DNA of 64,000 bases from Symsagittifera roscoffensis (Eukaryota; Xenacoelomorpha; Acoela; Convolutidae): assembly GCF_963678635.1 (NCBI RefSeq), contig NC_087071.1:41554153-41618152 (forward strand). Direction: 5' to 3'. Positions 12,126 through 23,925 of this stretch are shown one piece after another. The notes beneath the pieces were generated by a model, which worked only from the letters and a program-made list of their open reading frames with translations, ran no database searches and was not told the DNA's origin. How positions within the stretch are numbered: the stretch's first letter is position 1; each line of letters begins with the position of its first letter. A program made the position numbers and the translations under genes.

Positions 12126-12398
12126 ACCGACCCTAAAATTTTCTAAAGGCGCTCTGGCGCCAATATATACTAACTTTGAGGGGGACCGCGCGCCAAAAAA
12201 ACGCGGTTTTTTTGTCAAAGTTTTTCAAAAAGTGCCCAAAAATGACTTTTTGACTGTTTTTTTAAAAACGTTTTTCAAAAAACAGTGCTTTGGTAGAGCT
12301 CGAAAAATCAATTTTTCGACATAAAAAAGGTCGTCAAAATTTTCGAATTTTTTTGAACATCCCCCCCCCCCCTCGAGAAAATCCTAGATCCGCCCCTG
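12126..12398 (+). mobile_element. hAT-like MITE fragment with a right-hand terminus
   Basis: Ends with a C run, then CTCGAGAAAATCCTAGATC and CGCCCCTG. The reverse complement, CAGGGGCGGATCTAGG, is the kind of terminus common on hAT-type MITEs. The same end occurs at 50258 and, inverted, at 51942. No clear left terminus was found, because the inverted repeat ending at 12125 abuts it. A GCGCTCTGGCGCC and a GCGCGCC hairpin-like segment lie inside. Confidence 0.5.
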
Positions 12399-13235
12399 GT
12401 TCTCAGAGAAATATTATCCTTTCATTGGTGGAACCAGATCAAACTATATTTTTATTATTGGATAATTTATCACTATACAATATTTAATACTAACCAATCA
12501 TGATCCATCTAACTAACAACCCACTTATTTGTAAGTGCTGAAATTACTTGTAATTTCAGCACCAGAGAGATTTGAATTTAACTTAGAACATAGTTGCCTC
12601 TCCAAGAGACCTACTCGCAATAAACCAGTATACTCTAGATCTATTGAGACTAACTGAGACTAGCAGATATAATAGTAAGATTAAGATCGGTATTAGACTA
12701 AGAAATTGCACGAATCTATCCGGCCGAAAATAAGATAGCGTGACGAGCAGACGGTGTACCCTATCTGGAATTACTCTATGAGTTAACCTAAAAAACCTAA
12801 CTCATTGGGATGAAAAACCCCAGTTGAGCAGCTTATGAATGTATTTCGAATCATTTTTATTTTTCATGTTTTTCAATAGGTTCTTTTTTGCATTTCTTAA
12901 TCGAATTAAGCTCCTGATTCAACAAGCTTCTTTCAAAAAAGGGATGATCGATTTTCTTTCTTTCGGCCTTCGCAACTTGTGTTGAGTTCTCGTTATTTTG
13001 TTGCATCTTTTGATATGAACTTGTCGTTGAGTGGAACTATGCTTTTGAAACGGTACCTTTCGATCAGTAATTCCAGTCTTGTCTTCAACAGTTCAATCAG
13101 TCCAATTTTGCCTAGTTTGTTCTCAACAAGAAAATGTGGCCAAATACTCAAATAGCGCTGGTGGCCGTCAGAATCAAACATTTTGAGGGATATATCATCA
13201 AATTATAAGCAGAATGTTACCTTTGGATGCCTGAA
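12399..13235. other. AT-rich stretch, no recognisable gene
   Basis: Nothing with coding character. A short palindromic pair, GAAATTACTTGTAATTTC, occurs near 12540-12557. The 62-codon minus frame at 12993-13181 shows no motif. Confidence 0.5.
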
Positions 13236-13372
13236 GGTGTTCGTTGTTCAGAGTGTTCGCTGTTACAAAACGAACACTCAGAGTGTTCGTTGTGTAACTC
13301 AGAGTGTTCAAATTCAGAGTGTTCGTTGTTACAAAATTCAAATTCAGAGTATTCGTTGTTACAAAACTTAAC
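13236..13372. repeat. Short minisatellite with CAGAGTGTTCGTTGTTAC core
   Basis: About six imperfect copies of CAGAGTGTTCGTTGTTACAA or part of it, separated by AAATTCAAATT-type spacers. The unit is variable, 15-35 bp. Open frames on both strands (Ser/Cys/Glu-rich on plus, Thr/Asn/Leu-rich on minus) are caused by the repeat. Confidence 0.8.
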
Positions 13373-13687
13373 TGCAGTTTTTGTTTTGATTCGTCCATCT
13401 ATTAGTTAGTTAAGTGCTCGGTTAACGCCTAAATTAAACGCCTTTAAAATATTGAAACAAGAATCGTCCGAAAATTCAGATTTTTTTAGCAAAAAATAAT
13501 TTTTGTACAGATGAATTTTTTTGATAGTTCATTGTCGCAATGATTCGCTTTATTTCATAATTCATTAGTTCAAATCATCTTGCCAATGCTACAATTTATT
13601 GTCTTAAAATGCTTTGAAATTTAAGCAAAATTTTGAGCAAATTTTTGAAATTTATACTGATGGTTTTTAGTTAATCCAGGGTCGCAA
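13373..13687. other. AT-rich flank, no gene
   Basis: A segment near 13516 (AGTTCATTGTCGCAATG) resembles one near 14303 (AGTTCATGGTCGCAATG), on either side of the element at 13688-14177. This suggests a duplicated flank. No coding signal. Confidence 0.45.
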
Positions 13688-14177
13688 CCCGGTTGAGCTC
13701 ACATTGAAAATTAGCGATAAAAAAGTGAAAAAACAGCAATCCCCATTGATGGATTATCGATGTTCATTGCGACAATAGCAAGTTTTATCGCTAATTATTG
13801 CTCAGTTGGCTTAATTTCAGCGATGAAACAGCAATAAAAAATCTACCAACATGAGCAAAAATAGCACTCTAACAGGGTTTCGCTCCCCTACCTTTGAGAT
13901 TTGTAGACCTACATGCTCCCTATGCACTACCACTCCGTATGGTTTTAATGTTAAAGAGTTTATCAACTAAAACTCTCCTTAAAAAGTGATTAGAATGATT
14001 TAAAAATTCTTACGTTTTAGCGATGATTTCCACAGGAATCATTACTGAAATAGCTCTGAAAAATCGCAGGTTTATCTGTGCAACAGACTCTGATTTATAC
14101 ATGAATCAGCGCTGGAAAATAGCGATCACTGGGATACTACAGAAAAAGCGATATTTAACGGTGGGACTTCAACCCGG
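13688..14177. mobile_element. ~490-bp TIR element (non-autonomous, diverged termini)
   Basis: The left end CCCGGTTGAGCTCACAT...TTAGCGAT and the reverse complement of the right end, CCCGGGTTGAAGTCCCAC...TATCGCT, align over about 32 bp with a few differences. The interior repeats the word TAGCGAT/ATCGCTA in both orientations. It has no coding capacity. The terminus resembles that of the CCCGGGTTGAC family at 28072-28683. Alternative: an ordinary palindromic host repeat. Confidence 0.55.
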
Positions 14178-14817
14178 GAATACTTCATTTTGATGAGCAT
14201 GTCTTCAATTCAATTGATTTGCTAATGTCTCAACTTGTTTTAAAACCAAAAATCAGCACTTAGTTTGTCACTGGTTGAGTTTTGTACTGAAGATTTTTTA
14301 CTTAGTTCATGGTCGCAATGCTTCATTATATAACTCATAGTTCTGGATTCATGAAATTTTGCATCTTTTGGAACTCGTTTTCAAAGCGCTTTGACTTCAA
14401 AAACAATTTTGTAATTTTGCAAGATCTTTGCAATCTCTGATTTTTATCTTCAAGGTTCTAGGAATTTTTTCAGAGAGCTTTACCAATTTTCAAGTTTCTT
14501 GAAAAGATCTTACCAAGTTTTCAAAATTTTTTTCCTCAAGTATTTTCAAAAAATCTTCAGCATTTGTCTAAAGATTGCAAAGATTGATGGGCCTGAGCTT
14601 GGATAAGTGACTGAATCTTGAATATTTTTTCTTCAAACGATTTTTTTCTCTAAAGATTATATAGATTTTTTTCTTACTATATCAATCAACGAGTGTGATC
14701 TTTTTGAGGAGTATTTCGATGTGATTTATAGCTTTTCTCAGCTCAAATGATTCGCAGCACATCATTTAGTTTAATTTTGTCTTCGAATCATTGTTATTTG
14801 GTTTTTTTTCAAGTTGC
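14178..14817. other. 3' flank of the serine-protease homologue; no exon found
   Basis: I searched the minus strand here for further protease exons (the Asp102 and Ser195 regions) and saw none. The stretch is AT-rich, with several CAAGTTTTC / AAAGATT-type short repeats at 14380-14640. Confidence 0.45.
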
Positions 14818-15451
14818 TTATAATATAGTCAGAACTGTGCGAAACTGACCACTTTCAAAATTCAAGTTTGTCATTGAAGCTGCGATCAAAGGTGAGGGCT
14901 CTATCTTACAGATGAAGTTTTCTGGAAAAATTATAATTTGTTCGTCTGAAAAACAACAGGCTCAGTATAATTTGTCTGATATTAAATGATATTGGGACAA
15001 GCCAACCTCACAGTTGAAAAATTGTTTTTTTTTAGCTCATGTTTATTAAGAGTTCAAACAGAAAAACTCTTTCAAAAACTGAAGAAAACATTCGATCATA
15101 AATAACGAAGTGATTGTTGGCATTTGGATAATATTTGCATTTTTCTTGAAGCAAATCCATTTGACATAATTCTTAGAAGAGCTCTACTGGAACCCAAATT
15201 GAGTCAACTCAGGGGTTGGTGTGAAAAAGAATGTTAGAGGTTTTACCTAATCCTTCGACACACTTTTCTGATGTCAATACGTAGTTGGGCGCAATTAAAA
15301 CGCCAGAACACCCTTCTGATAGATTGTCTGCTTTAGAACCCATTATTAATACCAATGAGCTGTTTACGGGGCCATGATCCACACGTGGTACATTCTTTTT
15401 TGCAACCACAATAGAGGCGAATATTAAGATAATTCCAAGCTGAAGAAACAT
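14818..15451 (-). CDS. Trypsin-family serine protease homologue, His57 replaced by Lys (two exons, truncated)
   Basis: Exon 1 is 15451-15247 and exon 2 is 14945-14818, separated by a 301-bp GT-AG intron in phase 1 (donor G|GTAAAA, acceptor TTTTCAG|AC). The product is 110 aa. Residues 1-17 form a hydrophobic signal peptide, so it is probably secreted. Residues 48-64 read CSGVLIAPNYVLTSEKC, the chymotrypsin-family block that normally ends L-T-A-A-H-C; Lys63 stands where catalytic His57 should be. Exon 2 contains TNLNFESGQFRTV, matching the GxTNLxSGGxVxxV segment that follows in the family, and then stops. The Asp102 and Ser195 regions are absent. It therefore cannot be a working protease as read: either a non-catalytic homologue lacking later exons, or a decaying gene. 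The start was chosen as the first ATG before the signal peptide. The intron matches in position and phase that of the paralogue at 27616. Confidence 0.7.
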
Positions 15452-15533
15452 TTGAGATTCGAAGGACGGAAAATGATTTGATAAAATGTTGTAAATTTTT
15501 TAAAATGCAGTCAGATTGATTAGTAGAACAAAA

Positions 15534-15540
15534 ATTTATA
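15534..15540 (-). promoter_or_regulatory. Possible TATA box of the serine-protease homologue
   Basis: On the minus strand TATAAAT lies 83 bp upstream of the ATG at 15451, a suitable distance for a short 5' UTR. In DNA this AT-rich the match could be chance. Confidence 0.3.
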
Positions 15541-15944
15541 AAAATGGATACTTGTCTACTGATATGAAGTCAAGTTCTTTGATATGATTTCATGAAAAAA
15601 AAACGTTTTCGCAAACTGGTTTATTTTTTCTTGTGTTACAAATTAACATCTGATAGCTCCAGATAGCTCACCTTTGATCATAAATGGCGGCAACTAAAAA
15701 AAAATGTGAAAACAAAGACTAATTCCACGTCATATCTCGGAAAAATATGTTTTGTTCGACAATTTTGCTGCTTCTTAAGTTTTTGACAAAATTGAATTTT
15801 TCGCCCAAAAAAGACAAGAAACTTTTGCTCAGAAACTGACTTCGTTTTGATACCAATCGGGAACCACCTAGATTATGGTAACGATCAATCCAGCTTTGAT
15901 TAATTCTCGCAATCCTTGGTTGTCTTCTCAATTTGAGTCATAAT
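15541..15944. other. Upstream flank, no gene
   Basis: AT-rich. A 70-codon minus-strand frame at 15719-15931 has no recognisable motif and begins beside the tandem array. I do not call it. Confidence 0.45.
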
Positions 15945-18850
15945 TAGTGAAACTGACCACACTCAATTATATCGGTATCATTGTCCTACACGAAATTAAT
16001 TTAAAACCTCTTAATAAATAATATTGCGTTCATGACATAATTTTTGCAAAGCGGTCATGAATAAAACAAGACCCACGAAAACTATCGAATCTGAGCTAAA
16101 ATGTGATATATTTTTTCAATTTGAACTGTAGGGGACCGTAAATTTCTAGAAAAAGAATCAGAAAGCTTTGTTGACAACTGAACTTCGATAGCCGAATAAA
16201 CCGAGGATACCCAAGAAACTATCAAAGCAAAATGAGTGTTGTACCTTACGAAACGTCATATGTGATTCAAGCATTAGATTTGGTCCTTTGGTGTCGGAGA
16301 CAATCCGCTATTTGAATTGATAATTTTTTTTTTGAGAATTGTCTCAAGCTTTATTTAGAACTATTTGAAATTTTCATTGCCAGTAAATTGCTTGAATCGC
16401 TCACAAAACCCTTCAAGAAATCAAAATTTTACAGCTAGATGGGTCATGATTCTATAAACAAATGATGCGATGGCAAGAGTGAATTAGTTTATTTTGCTGA
16501 ATAAAGTGACATCAGTTTGCTTGAAATCGGATGCCTGCCGTTTTTCAACGGAAATCGCGCTAACATTTATTTTTTCTCGACGCGAGGGTTAGATTTCAAA
16601 ACCTCAGCAAATGTGATGTGGGTAGTATCTTTTAAAAGAAAACTCCTGAAAATTACAAGCATTTTTTGTGTGTATTTTGAATTTGAATAATTTTTACAGA
16701 AAATGACCACTCTCGCTGATGCAGGTATCATTCTCCTAAATGAATTGAATTTAATGTCTGAATTTACTTCATATCGTTTTCATGTGATAAAATTTGCAAA
16801 GCGGTTGTGAAAAAACCAAGACTCACAAAAGTTGTTGAATTAGGTTTAAATGATTTTTTTTAAACTGAACTCTGGGGGAACATAATTTTTTTTAAAAAAG
16901 GACTCAGGAAAACTTTGTTGATAACCGAATTTTGATCACCGAAACTAAGAGGTTACCCGAGAAGAAATCGTAACAAATCTGTGTTGTATCGTACGAAACT
17001 CCATATGTGACTCGAGCGTCAGTTGTGGTTTTATAAAAATCCGCTATTCGAACTAAAAATCAAACAAAATTTTTTTGAGAAATATTTAAAGCTTATTTTG
17101 GAGCTATTTGAGAGAATCTATGACAAGAAAATTTTTGAATTGCTGCCAATGATCTACAAATAACCAAAAATACAGTGTTATATTGGTTGCGGTTGCAATA
17201 AAACATGAAGCGGTAGCAATAGAGAAACTAATTAGTTTATATAGTTAGTTAATTTTAGTTTATAATAAAAACTAAAGTAATTTATTTTTTCAATGAAGTG
17301 ACATCAATTTGTTTTTTTTTCAACAGGTAAATAGAAAATTCATACTTTTATCGACGTGAAAGTTAGGTTGGGAACCATCAGCAAACAGTGTATGGATGGT
17401 ATCTTACGATTTTTTTTTATTATATGCATTTCTCGGTTGTTTTCGGAATTTGAGCGATTTTTGCAGAAAAAGAACGCTAATTGAATTCTCCGAATTGAAT
17501 TGAAATAATTCTTTTATCAATTCATATCGCATTCTTGAGATACTATTGCGAAGAAGTCATGAAAAAATCAGGACACAAAAAAAATGTAATGAAATTAGGC
17601 TAAGATGAATATTTGTTTTTAATTGATTTCTGGGGACCATAGAGTTCTGGGGAAAAAATGAATTGTGGTAACCATAAAGTTCTACAAAAAAGTGTAAAAA
17701 CAGCTTCGCATGAGACTATCATAACAAGATGTGTGCTATATTGTACAACAATTCATATGTCATTCGAGCATCAATTGTGGTGTTGTAACGATGGAGACAA
17801 TCCGCTATTTGACCTATAATTTTTTGAGAATTGTTTAAGCTTGTTTAGGAGCTATTTGAGAGAATCATTGCCAAAAAATTACTTCAATCGTTTTCAAAAA
17901 CTCACAAAAAAATCGCAACTGCACAGCTAGATAATACATGATGCGATAGCAATATAAAAACAGTTTATTTTTTTTGTTGGAGTGACAACACTTCGATTGA
18001 ACTCTTGTGCCTACTGTTTTTAACGTGTAATCAGAAAATTTATGGTCACGAAACTTAGATTTAGACCCCTCAGCAAATGGTTTGTGGCCAGTATCTTCAG
18101 AAAAAGCCTATTTTGTACACCCATTTCTCGGTTTTATTCTAATTTGGGACAATATTATACGAAATGACCACTCTCATGTTCTACAGTATCTTTTTCCTAA
18201 TTGAATTGATTCAAAATTCTCTTAAAATGATTTTGTTCAAGAAAGAATTTGACAAAGTTGTCATGAAAAAATCAAGACCCATACAACTATTGAAATTTGA
18301 ATTAGCTGATATTTTTTTTCAATTTGAACTCTTGGGGTCCAAAATTTTTTCAAATAATGGGTCAGAAAAGCGTTGTTGATAACTAAATTTTGATAGCTGA
18401 AACTAACTGTGATCACAAAAGAAGCTATCATAAAAAACGTGCGTAGTCTCGTATAAAACATCACTTTTTATTGGAGCATCAGTTGTGGTTTTACAATGAT
18501 GAAGCGAATCCACCATTTGAAATGAAAAGAAATAAAAAATTTTCGAGATAGGCTTTGATTTTCTTACAGCTATTCCAAAGATTTATTAACAGCCGATTGT
18601 TTTAAACGGTTTCAAAAGTCCCCAAACTAATCGAAACTATACAGCTAAATGGGTCGTGATTACAACTATACAAGATGCGATAATAAAAGAGAAACGGTTC
18701 TATTTTGTTAAATGAAGTGGCTTCAATTCACTTGAAATATTGTGGCTGCCTAAAATGTTAGGCTTTTTCAACGTTAATCACAAAATCTATCTTTTTTTGG
18801 CACAAAAATTACAATTGGAACCCTCAAAAACGGGTTGTGGGTACGTTAAG
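15945..18850. repeat. Tandem array of four diverged ~700-765-bp units
   Basis: Landmarks recur in fixed order: ATGACCACTCTC-like at 15953, 16704, 17469 (partly lost) and 18167; AAAGCGGTCATGA-like about 90 bp later; GATGCGATGGCAA-like near 16464, 17210, 17943 and 18685; and a TTTTCAACG segment just after. Spacings are about 751, 765 and 698 bp. Copies differ by many substitutions and indels, so the array is old. The frames called within it (for example 18164-18379 plus) fall in different positions of the unit and do not persist between copies, so I see no gene. Confidence 0.85.
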
Positions 18851-19195
18851 AGGCCAAATTCTGCATTTTGTGAGTTGATAGGGGATTTCGCAATTGGTCG
18901 AAATCGGATTTGTGACGGAATCCGCAATTTTGCTACTTTTAATTGGTCTTCTCTTCTGTTTTGGATTCCACAAACAAATAGCTAAATCACTGTACCGCTC
19001 AAAATCGCTCCGAAAGAAAGACCTGCAATCAAGTTTGCGGAATCCGGAACACTTTGTGGAACCAACAAACAAGTAATTAAAAACACCTTTCGTAAAATCG
19101 AGTTGTTGCGGAAGAAGCAACTGTAACCGAAATCCGCAAGTAGTATGCAGAAACCGCAAATTGTAAGCGGAATCCGCATTTTGATTGCAGATTCC
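18851..19195. repeat. Cluster of GCGGAATCCGC-type palindromes, left
   Basis: The words CGGAATCCGC, GAAATCCGC, GAAACCGCAA and the perfect palindrome GCGGAATCCGC recur through this stretch (about 18913, 19036, 19130, 19145, 19157). The segment at 19143-19180 matches, in reverse, 19856-19893. Overlapping open frames on both strands follow from the repeats and are not called. Confidence 0.65.
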
Positions 19196-19855
19196 TGTTA
19201 AATTAAATGTAGCGTTTCGAAATAAATGTTTTATTTACCAATCTCAATCGTTCTTGAGCGAGCTCAACCTCAATAATTTCTCACAATGTTAAAGGTAGAA
19301 ACACCAAACGTTCGATCTTAATTCCTGCAAACTTACATCCAACTTCGATCTCGATTCCTGCTCCCAACTTACCGCAAACTTTGTTCTCAACCCTGACCCA
19401 CCTTACTGCCAACTTCGATCTGAATTCCTGCCAGGTTAAATCTCCATTTCTACCAGGTTCAACATCAGTTTCTACCAGGAGTCTTTGACAAAATTTAATT
19501 TCAACTCATGTCACTTCGATCTATATTCCTTCAATCTTAATGTTTTCTATCCCATGTCACCTCTCGGCCCAACAATTTCCTCTCAGTTATTGATGATGAG
19601 AAACTACTCGCAACCCACTAAAACCCCACATGCCAGTTTTCGTGGTAGTTTTTGAACCATAAATTGCACGCTGGGAATTTTCCCAAATAATTAAAAATGA
19701 CATCGACCCATTTAGTTAACCAATGTTTTAAGATTTATTCGTGGACTCCTCTGACATTGGTTGAGTCTTTGATTTCAATTTCCGCTATGTCAATTGATAA
19801 TGATAGAAATATATTTTAATTGTTTAAATGCAACCACTGGTTTAGCTCAGTAGTG

Positions 19856-19893
19856 AACAAATTTGCGGATTCCGCTTACAGTTGCGGAAACCA
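19856..19893 (-). repeat. Inverted partner of the palindrome cluster
   Basis: The reverse complement of this segment shares CCGCAA-x-TGTAAGCGGAATCCGCA with 19143-19180. The two are about 680 bp apart and may mark termini of a TIR element, or stray pieces of a palindromic satellite. The interior (19200-19850) has no coding signal but repeats ACTTCGATCT-x-ATTCCTGC about four times between 19310 and 19530. Confidence 0.55.
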
Positions 19894-21469
19894 TAACAAC
19901 TAGCTATATTCGCTCTGAAACTGGGACAAAAACGAATAAACCGACAAAGTTTACGCTACAGTTATTCGAAGCCTACCCAGTGCACAGTTTGGCCTCGTAC
20001 TGTAAAATCTTACGAGTAATCTTTTTGCTGGAGAAGCAACTTGGATAGTGAGAAAAACATAATTGAACCTTATAGAAAAGGTAAAATGAAATACCTGCAC
20101 TAACTCGTACTACCATCGATAATTTTTTTTCCAAAGAAAAAAAGGACAACGGAGTTTAGATGCTTCAATGAACAGAGCGAAAAAAAATTGCTACATACGA
20201 TGACTAAAAAGACTTGAAACAACTCCTTGCATCAATAAACTACTTCCATATTACAAAAAAGATATTGTTGCGAAAAGTTTTCATGGAAAGTTGTTGAGGT
20301 TAAAAATTTGCACCTGAAATATATCGGATTACTTAAAGTCAAAGTTCGTGTATGAAGAAACTTTTTTTTCTATTTCTCTTGTGTAGTCTTAAAGAAATTT
20401 ATGAGAGACAATGAGAAAAAGTTGAAAGTTGCCATATCTGTTGAGTTTTGGTAAAATCTCCATTTACAACGTTTTTGTACGACATCTGTTTTGAAGGAAG
20501 CTATTGATGCGCAGAACAGTAACTTGACGGTAATGTTTCGTTGCAATTAGAATTTTTCTTCAAGCAGTTAAAAACATTGACAAATAACTACCTCAAGTGA
20601 CTTTATGGCAATGTTGCTCAAAGTTATTTAAGAAGTTCCAGGTATTTAGAAAGAATTCTAATAGAGAACTGGAAAAATCTCGTTCAAAACTAAATTTCAG
20701 ATCTGAAATAGGTTGTGAGATTGTAAAATAACGCTTGGATACTTTGAGAAGGGGTTAGTTCAGACATAATTTCAGGCCTGTTTTTTTTTGGTTTTTTCAG
20801 ATCAGATCAAAATCAATTCCAGTTCTAATTTCAGATCTGAAATTTTGTTTTTCTTGATTACTTTCTTTTTTCTTGGTTCAACTTGTTTGAATAGTTTATC
20901 AGCATGTAAGATTTGGTTCAAGTTTTTGTAAAAACATACGCATGAAAACAAAATCAAAAAACCATAATCATTTTTTTTTAAAAAAAATAAATTGTACTTT
21001 TTTTCAATCCCCTGGCGTAGTAATTTTTTGAGGATTTTCATATTTTGAATAAACTTTTTGTGCATAGTCCCTCTCCACTAGGGCCAGCTGGTGTCTGGCT
21101 CTTCTTGCACTTCTCATTTGCCCCCCCCCCCCCCCTAACACCTCCTGCAGCGCCTTCACCCCCGCTCTCCAAAATGTAGATCCTATCAGCCAGGTTTGCA
21201 TTCAACCACACACAACGCTCATACCGCAAATACTTACATACACAAGCAACAACAGTCAATTGTCGCAATTGAAAACAACTTTCAACATATTTTTTAGCAA
21301 AATTTTAAAAGTAAAAGTTTTTTCAAAGTTTTTAAAAGCAAAGTTTTAGCAAAGTTTTTTCCAGCAAAAGTCATTTTGTCATGGAAAAAAAAATTTCAAA
21401 AATCACCAATAAACGTGTCTGGGTAACTTTAAATAGATTTACGTAAGTTGATGTAAATCTATTTAAAAT
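19894..21469. other. AT-rich stretch with short palindromes and a C run; no recognisable gene
   Basis: The perfect 18-bp palindrome AATTTCAGATCTGAAATT occurs near 20825-20845, with a partial copy near 20694. A run of about 15 C lies at 21121-21135. Open minus frames over the C run (21004-21201, 21038-21268) change with the run length and have no family match. A 10-bp inverted repeat (ATAGATTTAC / GTAAATCTAT) lies near 21432-21462. Confidence 0.5.
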
Positions 21470-22416
21470 GCATATAATACCTATGATAGAGGGCATTTTG
21501 ACAATCAAAAACATAATTTCAGTTTCGGTCATCATAAATGCTTATCATAAAGTTTCATATATGAAAATTGTATGGTATGCATTTTTTTCATTACCAAAAA
21601 AAAATTTGAGTTACAAAAATTTTTAATCCCTTTCTTGGCTGCAAATTTGCTTTTGTGCTAAAATATAAATTTACGAAAAAAAAATTAGCATGCAAAATTT
21701 GACAATTCTGTGTTTATAACGAAGTCCAGGATGAGTTTCTCACCCAAAAAAGCCAAAAATCACATAAAAATGTTTTTTTTTGTAAACACGATTATTATCT
21801 TTTGTTTCATTTGCTGAAATAAAAATAAATTTGTAAAAACCAGGCCTTTTTTTTCTCAACCATCATAATTTTCAAGCTAACAATTATCTAGCCATATTCA
21901 AAAAGTTACTTTTTCTTATATATTTTTATGTCAAAATATTAAAATTAACTTTTACGGTTAAAACCACCAAATGCAGTTTATCTGCGTGCTGTTTGCCAGT
22001 TACTCTCTGGGTTTTCTCATGACAAAAAATCCTTGGTTAGTGTTTTGGTTGAAACATGCAATTTCGAAAAAAAATTTTTTTTTTGAATAATCATTTTTGG
22101 AAAAAAAGCGTATCATAGTATGGAAAAAATGCTTGTCATACAATTTCATATATGGAAAAACACGCAATTTCGAAACACGCAATATATGGTTGAAACACGC
22201 AATTTCGAAACAAAATTTTTTTGAATAATCATTTATGGAAAAAAAGCGTATCATAGTATGGAAAAAATGCTTGTCATACAATTTCATATATGGAAAAAAT
22301 GCTTATTTTGCTATTTTATACATATACTTTTACTCTATGAAGTTGTATGAAAGAGTATATTAAACGTTTTTTTCATTTATGAAAAATGTATGATCACCAT
22401 TTTTTGTCAACCCGGG
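21470..22416 (-). repeat. CCCGGGTTGAC-family element, copy with internal 141-bp tandem duplication
   Basis: The right end reads TTGTCAACCCGGG (22404-22416); read from there on the minus strand it matches the left end of 28072-28683 (CCCGGGTTGAC, then AAAAATG). The interior repeats GGAAAAAATGCTT(A/G)TCATACAATTTCATATATGG several times. A 141-bp stretch starting GGTTGAAACA at 22047 is repeated at 22188, which produces an internally repeated 95-codon minus frame that is not a gene. I could not place a left terminus. Confidence 0.65.
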
Positions 22417-23062
22417 TTCACGTTTGAAAAAATCAAGTCTTGTCAGTTTCGCACCCAGGATTTTTGCTGTCCCAGGCGCGTTCAATTCGTTAAATCCTAG
22501 CCAAGTATGCCGGAGGCTCAAAGAATGTTGATTTCATGTTAAACTGAACCTAATTTACCATTCCTAATTTTGAAAATTCTGTGAACAAAATTATGTACTT
22601 TGATAGTTCGTCGTTTTTGTACAACTTTGAATGCACCTTGGGTTACGTATTTGAGTGTCATGTTCTTTCAACTGTTTCCTTAAGTTTCGAAGTTCTCTCT
22701 TTCCAAGTTTTCTCCAAATGACCTGTTGCCATGTTCTTTCCGAATTTCTGTTTCTCCAATGTGTGCATGACTAATGCAATGTGAATTTCAAAGTTCAAAT
22801 TCAAGGTGACCTGAAATATGATCAATAGTCGCGCAAGAACATATTTCAGTTTCGGTTTTGATTGGTTGCAGGCTAACAGCTTTTGTATCAACCACGTTCG
22901 TGAACTCTTATAACCCTTGTATTTGAATTGTACACAAAAGATAAAATTAATTTAGACTGCCCTTAAATTTTCCAGAAAGTAATCGGTCTCAGGCTGTTTG
23001 TCAAGAGCTATATAAAAAACGAGAACTACTGAAAAAACTTCAACCCAAAAAACGCATGAAAC
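22417..23062. other. No recognisable gene
   Basis: Slightly less AT-rich than the surroundings. The 77-codon minus frame at 22658-22891 is Lys/Glu-rich at its end and has no family motif; it could be a small exon, but nothing supports that. Confidence 0.45.
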
Positions 23063-23440
23063 AATTGGAAGATACCCATTTTTTAAAATAATTTGAGGAT
23101 AGACGATAAAATGAGATCGACCTAAAAATGGTCGTTAATGATAGTCGTTAGTACAAATTGGCCCCCTAACAACATGCTGTCATAAAAAATTACCAAAGGG
23201 AGGACAAGTTGGGTGGCAAGGGGGACCCAATCACATTAGGGGGTTCAATCACATTTATCGGTCGAATGCAAGTGAAGTTGCCCAATAAGGGTTTATATCA
23301 GCTGCAATTGCATACCGACTCACTCGAATAAATATTCATCCAATTAGCTTTTTCGACAACCCGACGTCGGATCATTCAAATCATTATCAAACAGACCTCT
23401 GGAAATCCAATCACACCTATTCTTACAAAAGAAAAGAAAA

Positions 23441-23925
23441 CAAGACTGCTCGTATCAGGGCAAAAACCTGAAGGTTCCGACTACTTTTCAAGAACTATGT
23501 AGCAGCAATTAAATGAAAAATTCAACTTTTTTAAATTACAAAATAAATAAGTACAAAGTGAAAAATTTTGCTGCTATTAACAAATGAATTATGACATATA
23601 AGCTTCCTTGAACCAGTTTGGAACGATTTCAAAGACGGATTAAATCTCGCTTACATGTTAATACCGCGAAAAATATCGCGCGGTAATTGTCCCAAAATGG
23701 CCAAAATTGCTGTATTTAAACCCCCAAAATTTTACAAAATGGTCACAGGTGAAGTTTCTTTTCAAATTTAAGATCAGCACAATAATAGCTTTCGAGCGAT
23801 ATAAAAAAAATTTCGTCAAAAATGGCAAGTTAAAAAGTCGAAGTTTTGAAGAAAAAAAAACCCACCCCGAGCACAAATATTCCGTTACTTTCGTATCGAA
23901 AGTCGGAACGAAAATGTATAATTCA
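23441..23925 (+). repeat. Three-hairpin repeat family, copy B
   Basis: Starts CAAGACTGCTCGTATCAGGG. The first hairpin is worn here (GCAAAAACCTGA). The middle stem CCGCGA...TCGCG is near 23665, and the 3' hairpin ACTTTCGTATCGAAAGT is near 23887-23903, flanked by TTCCG and CGGAA, which also pair. It lies in the first unit of the 1.22-kb duplication. Confidence 0.88.

Noticed and set aside
21004-21268. Two overlapping minus-strand frames over a poly-C run with Gly-rich translation
   Set aside because: No family motif, and homopolymer length is unreliable; could be old coding sequence but not supportable.
22000-22287. Internally repeated 95-codon minus frame as a repeat protein
   Set aside because: It is the translation of a 141-bp tandem duplication in a non-coding element.
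23877-23925. Assigning the three-hairpin family firmly to Helitrons from its 3' hairpin
   Set aside because: No 5' TC / 3' CTRR ends or Rep/Helicase relative are visible; the terminal hairpin alone is not enough.
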